This document shows positions 7,990 to 12,861 of a stretch of DNA of 12,861 bases, piece by piece. The notes beneath the pieces were generated by a model, which was not told the origin of the DNA, searched no databases, and saw only the letters and a program-made list of their open reading frames with translations. The stretch is taken from positions 1-12,861 of the forward strand of contig CADBQJ010000236.1 of NCBI GenBank assembly GCA_902796785.1, read 5' to 3'. Numbering within the stretch: the stretch's first letter is position 1; the number at the start of each line of letters is the position of its first letter. Source of the stretch: Fibrobacter succinogenes (lineage in GTDB: Bacteria; Fibrobacterota; Fibrobacteria; Fibrobacterales; CADBQJ01). A program made the translations under genes and the position numbers.

Positions 7990-7997
7990 TGATGGCC

Positions 7998-8005
7998 CAA
8001 AGATA
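7998..8005 (-). promoter_or_regulatory. Putative glyA operon promoter -7/-10 box (TATCTTTG)
   Basis: The minus strand reads TATCTTTG, matching the TAnnTTTG -7 element of Bacteroidota-type promoters. It lies so that transcription would start near 7991, just before the riboswitch. The surrounding 12 nt CTATCTTTGGGC recur exactly upstream of cstA. No TTTG -33 element is evident; that position holds a GC-rich inverted repeat instead. Confidence 0.5.
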
Positions 8006-8009
8006 GCCT

Positions 8010-8053
8010 TTTCGCCCCTCCGGGAGGGGCCGGACGGGGGTAACGGGGCGAAA
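8010..8053. repeat. Nested inverted repeats upstream of the glyA promoter, candidate operator
   Basis: The arms TTTCGCCCC (8010-8018) and GGGGCGAAA (8045-8053) form a perfect 9-bp inverted repeat with a 26-nt spacer. Inside it, GCCCCTCC-G-GGAGGGGC (8014-8030) is a perfect 17-bp palindrome around a single central base. The palindrome sits just upstream of the glyA -7 box, where a -33/-35 element would normally lie, so a regulator bound there could block or replace promoter recognition. There is no T-tract, so it is not a terminator. Function is inferred from position only. Confidence 0.4.
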
Positions 8054-8118
8054 CCATGTAAGCGCCGGGTAAGCTGTAAAATCGCACAAAATGTCCCATG
8101 CGGGGGGACGGAGGTCGC

Positions 8119-8126
8119 TAGCTTGT
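8119..8126 (+). promoter_or_regulatory. Possible promoter box for the small charged-protein gene (TAGCTTGT)
   Basis: CTAGCTTGTTTTTAACC lies 22 nt before the start at 8149 and resembles the TAnnTTT core seen at the other intergenic promoters here, notably the CTAGCTTTAG box of the lipoprotein gene. The last base of the TTTG core does not match, so this is the weakest of the set. The transcript leader would be very short. Confidence 0.25.
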
Positions 8127-8148
8127 TTTTAACCTTGGGGGCATGATC

Positions 8149-8376
8149 ATGGCCGAACAGGAAAAACTGGACCCCGCTCTCAAAAGAGAGTTCCTCGAAG
8201 CGCAGATCGAGGAAATGAAGGTCCACAAGTGGCTGGAATCCGAAAAGGCCGGCCACGACCTGGGCCAGGCGTGCCTTCTCGACTGGATCAAGGACCACGC
8301 CGCGGACTTCCGCCGCGAATTCATCCAGAAAAAGGAAGCCGAGGCCTTCGCCCGCTGCTCCGAAGAGCGCCGCTAG
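8149..8376 (+). CDS. Small charged helical protein of unknown function
   Basis: I do not recognise this 75-residue protein. It is almost entirely charged and predicted helical: MAEQEKLDPALKREFLEAQI, then a conserved-looking core KVHKWLESEKAGHDLGQACL and a Lys/Glu-rich tail ending AEAFARCSEERR. It has no signal peptide or membrane segment, so it should be cytoplasmic. Two in-frame ATGs exist, at 8143 and 8149; the second is preferred because GGGGG lies seven bases before it, whereas it is only one base from the first. It is transcribed divergently from glyA (262-bp intergenic) and converges on the lipoprotein gene 45 nt away. Codon use and third-position GC match the neighbours, which supports a real gene. 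Its place next to the glyA promoter is suggestive but gives no function. Confidence 0.7.
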   Translation: MAEQEKLDPALKREFLEAQIEEMKVHKWLESEKAGHDLGQACLLDWIKDHAADFRREFIQKKEAEAFARCSEERR

Positions 8377-8421
8377 CGAAGCCCGGGCGCTCCCCCGGCC
8401 CGCCGACCGGACCCTTTTCCC

Positions 8422-8895
8422 CTACTTGCCCTTCTTGTAGACGCGCAGCTCGCGTTCGGCGATCTTGTAGGACTCGGTGTGGAATTCCACGCGGTAGACG
8501 CCCGCCTTGGCGCCGATGAACTTGCCCAGCGTCCGGCTCTTGTCGGAGTTGTTGAGCACCATCTGCTGCGCCTTGGGGTTGATCCCGTTGAGCGTCTGGC
8601 TGCGGGTGAGGTTCTCGGTGGTGCCGAAGCGCTTGCCGTTTTCGTCCTCGACCCAGTAGACCTTCAGCATCAGCTTGTCGCGCAGGAAGGCGTCGGGCAC
8701 GCGGAGCTCGATGTTGAGGATGTCGTTGATGTGGAACGACGAGGCGGTGTCGGCCACGACGGTCTTGCCGTTGGAGTGGGCCACTTCGCGGCCGAAGATG
8801 ATCGTGGGCTCGGAGACCCCGCCGCCCGCGCCGCACCCGACCAGAGCCGCGCAGAGAAGCGCTCCGCAGAGGAAAAGAGGGGTTTTGAACGGCAT
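8422..8895 (-). CDS. Small lipoprotein of unknown function
   Basis: A 157-residue protein with a clear lipoprotein signal peptide: MPFK, hydrophobic LFLCGALLCAAL, then lipobox LVGC with C21 as the lipidated residue, followed by the flexible GAGGG. The +2 residue is Gly, which does not signal inner-membrane retention by the E. coli Asp rule, so an outer-membrane location is plausible. The body (about 30-155) alternates hydrophobic and polar residues (IIFGREVA, LMLKVYWVED, GVYRVEFHTE, ERELRVYKKGK), suggesting a compact beta-sandwich or immunoglobulin-like fold. I cannot assign a family. The start is firm because a perfect AGGAGG lies five bases upstream. It is a single-gene unit, divergent from the HU gene with a 126-bp shared control region. 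Confidence 0.8.
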   Translation of the reverse strand: MPFKTPLFLCGALLCAALVGCGAGGGVSEPTIIFGREVAHSNGKTVVADTASSFHINDILNIELRVPDAFLRDKLMLKVYWVEDENGKRFGTTENLTRSQTLNGINPKAQQMVLNNSDKSRTLGKFIGAKAGVYRVEFHTESYKIAERELRVYKKGK

Positions 8896-8925
8896 GTCGG
8901 CCTCCTGGAAGACGTTTTCGCGTCC

Positions 8926-8934
8926 CTAAAGCTA
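8926..8934 (-). promoter_or_regulatory. Putative promoter box of the lipoprotein gene (TAGCTTTAG)
   Basis: The minus strand reads GTTAACTAGCTTTAGGG, a near match to TAnnTTTG, placed about 31 nt before the ATG at 8895. This leaves a short leader containing the AGGAGG. It lies back-to-back with the HU promoter box at 8966-8973. Confidence 0.4.
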
Positions 8935-8965
8935 GTTAACCGGCGCCCCCTCCGCCCGAAAGTTC

Positions 8966-8973
8966 TATTTTAG
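8966..8973 (+). promoter_or_regulatory. Putative promoter box of the HU-smpB-amidase operon (TATTTTAG)
   Basis: TATTTTAG is a near match to the TAnnTTTG element. It is preceded by CGCCCGAAA (8953-8961), the same nine bases that precede the cstA box (11281-11289). Transcription would start near 8980, giving a leader of about 40 nt with hairpins before the HU start. Confidence 0.4.
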
Positions 8974-8977
8974 TCCC

Positions 8978-9018
8978 GTCGGCGTAAGTGCCGACAGTTC
9001 TTGAACTTGGGAAGTTTC
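8978..9018 (+). promoter_or_regulatory. HU leader hairpins, two mutually exclusive, around the ribosome binding site
   Basis: GTCGGC (8978-8983) pairs perfectly with GCCGAC (8990-8995) over a six-base loop near the predicted transcript start. Next, GAACT (9003-9007) can pair upstream with AGTTC (8996-9000), or AACTT (9004-9008) can pair downstream with AAGTT (9012-9016). These two stems exclude each other. The second places GGGAAG, the only Shine-Dalgarno-like sequence before the HU start, in its loop and 3' arm. This could tune translation; the stems are short (5 bp), so confidence is modest. Confidence 0.35.
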
Positions 9019-9021
9019 GCG

Positions 9022-9339
9022 ATGGCCAACGTGACCAAAAAGGAAATCGTGGAGGAGATCTCCCTCCGCACCGGCCTCACCCAGGCCGACACCAAGGCCA
9101 TCGTGGAGTGTTTCCTCGATTCCGTCTCGCGCTCGCTCGTCAACGGGCAGAACATCGAGATCCGCGGCTTCGGCCGGTTCAAGCTCCGCGAAAAGAAGGC
9201 CCGGACCGCGCGCAACCCGCGCACCGGCGAGCCCGTCGAGGTCAAGGCCGGGGTCAAGCCGGTCTTCGAGGCCAGCAAGGAGCTCAAAAACGCGCTCAAC
9301 CCGGGACGGGACGATGGCGGACAAGCGGCAAAAGCCTGA
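9022..9339 (+). CDS. HU/IHF-family DNA-binding protein
   Basis: A 105-residue nucleoid protein that bends DNA as a dimer. The N-terminal helices (1-45, MANVTKKEIVEEISLRTGLT) are followed by the hallmark GFGRF (49-53) and the beta-arm RNPRTGEPV (64-72), in which P66 is the intercalating proline. A 10-residue Gly/Asp/Ala/Lys tail after LNP makes it slightly longer than the typical 90-residue HU. The reading frame extends upstream to a TTG at 9001, but the ATG at 9022 is chosen because homology to HU begins exactly there. The Shine-Dalgarno is weak (GGGAAG, seven bases away, inside a possible hairpin). The last eight codons overlap the start of smpB by 26 nt, indicating coupled translation. HU and IHF subunits cannot be told apart from this sequence alone. 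Confidence 0.93.
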   Translation: MANVTKKEIVEEISLRTGLTQADTKAIVECFLDSVSRSLVNGQNIEIRGFGRFKLREKKARTARNPRTGEPVEVKAGVKPVFEASKELKNALNPGRDDGGQAAKA

Positions 9340-9802
9340 TTTCGAGCCGACCGTCGAGAACCGCAAGGCGCGGCGCGACTACCTCGTGCTGGAGACGCTC
9401 GAGACGGGGATCGTGCTGCGCGGCACCGAGATCAAGTCGGTGCGGCAGGCCCACGTCGCGCTCGGCGAGGCCTTCGTGGAGGTCTCGAAGCGCGGCGAGC
9501 TCTGGCTGGTCAACGCCCGCATCGACGAGTACTTCCAGGCGGGCTCCTACTTCAACCACGCCCCCGGCTCCAAGCGCAAGCTGCTGGCCCACCGGCACGA
9601 GATCGCCAAGCTGCAGCGGGCCGTGGAGCAGAAGGGGATGGCGCTCGTCCCGCTCAAGCTCTATTTCGTCCGGGGCCGCGCGAAGATTTTGGTAGGTTTG
9701 TGCAAAGGCAAGAAGATGGCCGACAAGCGGCAGACGCTCATCGACCGCGAGCACCAGCGCGACGTCGACCGCCTCTCCAAGGCCCGTGGAATGCGGATAT
9801 GA
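9314..9802 (+). CDS. smpB: SsrA-binding protein SmpB
   Basis: This 162-residue RNA-binding protein delivers tmRNA to stalled ribosomes, so that nascent peptides are tagged for proteolysis. Family landmarks run the full length: ENRKARRDYLVLETLETGIVL (15-35), GTEIKSVR (37-44), YFNHAPGSKRKLLAHRHEI (79-97), LVPLKLYFVRGRAKILVGLCKGKK (111-134) and the C-terminal DKRQTLIDREHQRDV (137-151) that inserts into the decoding centre. Length is normal. The start codon lies inside the HU gene with only GGGACGGGACG upstream, so translation probably depends on coupling with HU. The stop overlaps the amidase start as ATGA. The tmRNA gene (ssrA), which often lies near smpB, is not apparent in this window. Confidence 0.97.
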   Translation: MADKRQKPDFEPTVENRKARRDYLVLETLETGIVLRGTEIKSVRQAHVALGEAFVEVSKRGELWLVNARIDEYFQAGSYFNHAPGSKRKLLAHRHEIAKLQRAVEQKGMALVPLKLYFVRGRAKILVGLCKGKKMADKRQTLIDREHQRDVDRLSKARGMRI

Positions 9803-11253
9803 AAAACGGACTTCGCTCGCTTCTCCTCCCGCTCTGCCTCGGCGCCGCGCTGTGGGCGTCCCCCTCGGGCAGCCTGGCTCTCCCCCACCGCGACTTCGTC
9901 GGCATCCCGATGATCGACGTCGCCTCGCTCTCGAACCTCCCCGGCGCCAAGGTGCGCTGGTACCCCGTCTCCGAGACGATGCTCCTGCGCGTGGAGCAGG
10001 ACCCCGCCGTCGAGATCCGCTTCAACGCCGGCGTCCCCTTCGCCGTCATCAAGGGCGAGACCGTCGCCCTCCCCGTGGCCCCGCAGCGCGAGAACGACGC
10101 CTTCTGGGTCCCCCGCATCCCCGTGGTCCGCGCGCTCGACAGCCTTCTCCCGGGCGAATTCACCTGGAAGGAGGAGTCCGGCGAGCTGGCCTGGGCCCCC
10201 GAAAAGGACCTCGTCGGGATGACCTTCGCCCCCTCCGACTCGGGCACGGCGGTGGAGCTCCGCTTCACGCGGAAGATGCGCTACGAGAAGTTCTTCACCC
10301 GGCCGCGCTTCCTGCTGCGGTTCGCCGACGCGGTCCTGCCCGTCGACACCCTCCCGCGCCGCTTCACGGAAGGGCGGATCCGCTCCGTCTCCGCCATCCA
10401 GGAGCCCAAGGGGGCCCAGCTGGGCTTCGAGGTGAACCACCTCGTGGGCGACGTGGAGGTGACCGAGCGCGACGAGGGGCGCACGCTCGTCGTCTTCTTC
10501 CGCAGGCCCGGCGAGGCGAAGAAGGCCGCTCCGGCGCCCGTCCCCGCGGGCAAGGGGAAGAAGGTCCACACCGTCATCATCGACCCCGGCCACGGCGGCA
10601 AGGACTCCGGCGCGCTCGGGCTCAAGGCCAAGGAGAAGGACATCACCCTGGCCGTCGGGAAGAAGCTCCGCGCCGAGCTGGAAAAGCGCGGGTACGCGGT
10701 CCGCATGACCCGCGACACCGACGTCTTCATCACGCTCAAGCAGCGGCCCGAGCTGGCCTCCAAGTGGAAGGGCGACCTCTTCGTCTCGCTCCACTGCGAC
10801 GCCATCGCCGGCGACGCGGCCCGGAAGGCGCAGACGAAGGGGTTCAAGGCCTTCATCCTGCGCGAGGCGGAGTCGGAGGAGGACAAGGCGATAGCCCGAC
10901 GCGAAAACAAGTTCATCGACGAGGCCTCCGACGCCGGCGCGCGGCGCGAGCTCTCCCCCGTGGAGTGGATCCTGCTGGAGCACCAGCTGAACCTCTACAC
11001 CAAGGAGAGCGAGGAGTTCGCCTACGAGCTGGTGCAGTCGCTCGCGGTGGAGAGCGTCCCGATCCCCAAGAACGGCAGCGGGGCCGGCCAGGCCGGCTTC
11101 TACGTGCTGGTGGGCGCCTTCATGCCCGCGGTTCTGCTCGAAATGGGCTTCATTTCGAACCCCGCCGAGGAGAAGTACATGGCGTCCGAAGCCGGCCAGG
11201 ACGAGCTCGCGGCGAAGATCGCCGACGGCATCGACCGCTACCGCGCCAAATGA
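9799..11253 (+). CDS. N-acetylmuramoyl-L-alanine amidase (Amidase_3) with N-terminal AMIN-like region
   Basis: Secreted zinc amidase that cleaves the bond between N-acetylmuramic acid and the L-alanine of the peptide stem, acting in cell separation or wall turnover. Of 484 residues, about 1-28 form a signal peptide. About 30-235 are beta-rich and AMIN-like, plausibly for septal peptidoglycan targeting. A Lys/Ala/Pro linker spans about 238-255 and Amidase_3 fills 257-484. Expected zinc ligands are H265 (IDPGHGGKDSGA), E279 (KEKDITLAV) and H332 (FVSLHCDA), with catalytic E448 (LLEMGFISN). The segment 355-410, with IARRENKFIDEA, resembles the regulatory helix of AmiB/AmiC-type enzymes, so an EnvC/NlpD-like activator may be needed. 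The frame opens upstream at 9700, but ATG 9799 is chosen because it begins the signal peptide and overlaps the smpB stop by 4 nt (ATGA). Confidence 0.93.
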   Translation: MKNGLRSLLLPLCLGAALWASPSGSLALPHRDFVGIPMIDVASLSNLPGAKVRWYPVSETMLLRVEQDPAVEIRFNAGVPFAVIKGETVALPVAPQRENDAFWVPRIPVVRALDSLLPGEFTWKEESGELAWAPEKDLVGMTFAPSDSGTAVELRFTRKMRYEKFFTRPRFLLRFADAVLPVDTLPRRFTEGRIRSVSAIQEPKGAQLGFEVNHLVGDVEVTERDEGRTLVVFFRRPGEAKKAAPAPVPAGKGKKVHTVIIDPGHGGKDSGALGLKAKEKDITLAVGKKLRAELEKRGYAVRMTRDTDVFITLKQRPELASKWKGDLFVSLHCDAIAGDAARKAQTKGFKAFILREAESEEDKAIARRENKFIDEASDAGARRELSPVEWILLEHQLNLYTKESEEFAYELVQSLAVESVPIPKNGSGAGQAGFYVLVGAFMPAVLLEMGFISNPAEEKYMASEAGQDELAAKIADGIDRYRAK

Positions 11254-11291
11254 CGGCCCTCCCCCTCTAGCCCGGAACCCCGCCCGAAACC

Positions 11292-11299
11292 TATCTTTG
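11292..11299 (+). promoter_or_regulatory. Putative cstA promoter box (TATCTTTG)
   Basis: TATCTTTG exactly matches TAnnTTTG and sits 23 nt before the cstA start. CTATCTTTGGGC (11291-11302) is identical over 12 nt to the glyA promoter on the opposite strand, and CGCCCGAAA just upstream is identical to the bases before the HU promoter. It shows that cstA likely has its own promoter, separate from the upstream amidase operon. Confidence 0.5.
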
Positions 11300-11322
11300 G
11301 GCGCGCAAGAAGAGGCAAGACC

Positions 11323-12861
11323 ATGATCACGTTCCTTATCGGCGTCGCCATCCTCGTCGGCGGCTACTTCACCTACGGAAAATTCGTCGAAAGGGTCTTC
11401 GGGCCCGACGACCGCCAGACCCCCGCCCTGTCGAACCCCGACGGGGTGGACCGCATGGTGCTCCCCCACTGGAAGAACGTGCTGATCCAGCTCCTGAACA
11501 TCGCCGGCATCGGCCCGGTGATCGGCGTGATCCTGGGCATCAAGTTCGGCGCCATCGTCTTCATCCTCCTGCCCCTGGGCAACGTCCTGGGCGGCGCCGT
11601 GCACGACTACTTCTCGGGCATGGTGAGCATGCGGAACAACGGCGTCAACGTTCCCGCGCTGGCGCAGAAGTTCCTGGGCAAGGGTCCCTCCCGTCTGGTG
11701 ATGCTCCTGATCTCCGTGGCGCTGATCCTCGTGGGCGCGGTCTTCACCAACACCCCCGCGGGCCTCGTCAACACGCCCGTGATGGTCGGCGAGGGCAACA
11801 CGAGCCCCACCCTCTTCTGGGTCGCCGTCGGCGTCGTCTTCCTCTACTACTTCCTCTCGACCTTCTTCCCCATCGACAAGATCATCGGCCGCATCTACCC
11901 GATCTTCGGCGGTCTCCTGATTCTCGCCTCCCTCGCGATCCTGATCGGCATCCTTCCCGAAATCGGCGTCCTGAGCGAAGTCAGCCTCCTCGACTTCGCG
12001 GGGAACTTCCACCGGCATCCGGCGGGCCAGCCCATCGTCCCCATGCTCTTCGTGACCATCGCCTGCGGCATCATCAGCGGCTTCCACTCCACCCAGAGCC
12101 CCATCGTGGCCCGCACGGAAAAGAGCGAATTCTCCGGACGCCAGACTTTCTACGGCATGATGGTGGTCGAAGGGCTGGTCGGCATGATCTGGGCCGCCGG
12201 CGGCATGTACATCTACCACAAGACGCCCGAGCTCATGACGGGCGCGAGCGGCGTCAAGGTCCTCTCCGAGCTCGTCACCACGGTCATCCCCTTCGCCCCC
12301 GTCTCCACGCTCGTGGTCGTCGGCGTCATCATCCTCGCGGTCACCAGCGGCGACACCTCGCTCCGCAGCCTCCGCCTCACCATCTCCGAGCTCCTGCACA
12401 TCGACCAGAAGTCGGTGAAGAACCGCCTGATGCTCACGGTCCCCATGTTCGCGGTCTGCTTCCTCATCATCCTCTGGTCCAACTTCAACAAGGACGGATT
12501 CAACATCCTGTGGAACTACTTCAGCTGGGCGAACCAGGTGATGGCCGTCTGCAGCCTCAGCGTGACGGTGGTCTACCTGAGGAGCAAGAGGAAGAACTGC
12601 CTCATCGCCCTTCTCCCCTGCATGTTCATGTGCTTCATCGTGTGCGCCTACATCTTCTGGGTGAGTCCCACCAACCTGAAGGGCGCGCCCCTGGGATTCG
12701 GCCTGGATTACAACACCGCCATCGCCTTCTCCGCCATGTGCTCCGCGTTCCTCGGGTTCCTCCTCTGCACCCGCGGCAAGATCCTCTCCAAGATGGAGGG
12801 CTACGACGCCGACCGCTGGGACGAATCCAAGGACCTGAAGCTCCCGGACATCAAGGCCAAT
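11323..12861 (+). CDS. cstA: CstA-family transporter (carbon starvation protein), short form, 3' end beyond window
   Basis: Integral membrane transporter of the CstA family, whose studied members import pyruvate or peptides. The frame is open for 513 codons with no stop before the window ends. About a dozen hydrophobic segments are visible. Family landmarks are NIAGIGPVIG (59-68), GGAVHDYFSGM (90-100), ISGFHSTQSPIVARTEKSE (251-269), TSGDTSLRSLRL (341-352) and LWNYFSWANQVMAV (396-409). The final 30 residues (GKILSKMEGYDADRWDESKD) are hydrophilic, suggesting the true end is close, so this is the short form found in many anaerobes rather than the roughly 700-residue E. coli CstA/BtsT. The ATG follows AGAGG by seven to eight bases. 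It has its own promoter 69 nt downstream of the amidase. Substrate specificity cannot be read from the sequence. Confidence 0.92.
   Translation, partial: MITFLIGVAILVGGYFTYGKFVERVFGPDDRQTPALSNPDGVDRMVLPHWKNVLIQLLNIAGIGPVIGVILGIKFGAIVFILLPLGNVLGGAVHDYFSGMVSMRNNGVNVPALAQKFLGKGPSRLVMLLISVALILVGAVFTNTPAGLVNTPVMVGEGNTSPTLFWVAVGVVFLYYFLSTFFPIDKIIGRIYPIFGGLLILASLAILIGILPEIGVLSEVSLLDFAGNFHRHPAGQPIVPMLFVTIACGIISGFHSTQSPIVARTEKSEFSGRQTFYGMMVVEGLVGMIWAAGGMYIYHKTPELMTGASGVKVLSELVTTVIPFAPVSTLVVVGVIILAVTSGDTSLRSLRLTISELLHIDQKSVKNRLMLTVPMFAVCFLIILWSNFNKDGFNILWNYFSWANQVMAVCSLSVTVVYLRSKRKNCLIALLPCMFMCFIVCAYIFWVSPTNLKGAPLGFGLDYNTAIAFSAMCSAFLGFLLCTRGKILSKMEGYDADRWDESKDLKLPDIKAN

Noticed and set aside
7887..8099. 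Open N-terminal extension of the glyA frame (71 extra codons).
   Set aside because: It runs through the riboswitch-like leader and promoter, shows no SHMT-like sequence, and a strong AGGAG sits correctly before the ATG at 7886.
8041..8100. tRNA, tmRNA or other structured RNA in the glyA-side intergenic region.
   Set aside because: No cloverleaf, no TTCGA-type T-loop with acceptor pairing, and no tmRNA tag-reading frame were found. Only the riboswitch-like structure is supported.
8377..8421. Possible bidirectional terminator between the converging small-protein and lipoprotein genes (CCGGG/CCCGG stem).
   Set aside because: The stem is only five pairs and has no adjoining T-tract on either strand, so it is weak in this GC-rich context.
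9314..9734. MADKRQ occurs twice in SmpB, at residues 1-6 and 135-140, with near-identical DNA.
   Set aside because: The second copy is the conserved SmpB GKKxxDKR motif. The first is a short N-terminal match of about 17 nt, best taken as coincidence without comparative data.
9661..12399. Minus-strand open frame of 912 codons opposite the amidase and cstA.
   Set aside because: Its Gly/Asp/Glu/His-rich low-complexity translation is the shadow of well-supported plus-strand genes.

Overview
The window is GC-rich bacterial chromosome, about two-thirds GC by eye, densely packed with housekeeping and envelope genes. There are no mobile elements, CRISPR arrays, tRNAs or rRNAs. Lipoprotein and export signals, periplasmic M16 peptidases and a secreted murein amidase point to a diderm cell. 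Three features suggest a Fibrobacterota/FCB-like or spirochaete-like lineage, though the assignment is tentative: a long-form serine hydroxymethyltransferase of the Chlamydia/Treponema type, a bacterial XPB-type helicase, and promoter boxes resembling the TAnnTTTG element of Bacteroidota.

Left block (minus strand, 7886 down to 17): glyA, an XPB-family helicase, a catalytic M16 peptidase, a catalytically dead M16 lipoprotein, an unrecognised secreted protein with four cysteines, and trmH. They are separated by gaps of 37, -8, -8, 3 and 10 nt, so they probably form one six-gene transcription unit. The glyA leader (about 7907-7989, minus strand) carries a convincing match to the ZTP/ZMP (pfl-motif) riboswitch, including a compensated pseudoknot GGCAC:GUGCC. 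This ties glyA, and possibly the whole operon, to one-carbon/purine status. A nested inverted repeat lies just upstream of its promoter.

Middle (8149-8895): a 75-residue highly charged protein of unknown function is transcribed away from glyA. It converges on a small lipoprotein with a predicted beta-rich body.

Right block (plus strand, 9022-11253): an HU/IHF-family DNA-binding protein, smpB (trans-translation) and an N-acetylmuramoyl-L-alanine amidase overlap by 26 and 4 nt, so they are co-transcribed. The HU leader has small hairpins, two of them mutually exclusive around the ribosome binding site. A short-form CstA transporter with its own promoter follows from 11323 and is still open at the window end (12861).

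The genes are mostly known families. The parts most worth attention are the riboswitch-headed operon with its unexpected cargo, the shared promoter element (a 12-nt identity between the glyA and cstA promoters) and the uncharacterised secreted and small proteins. I see no clear evidence of a wholly new multi-gene system.
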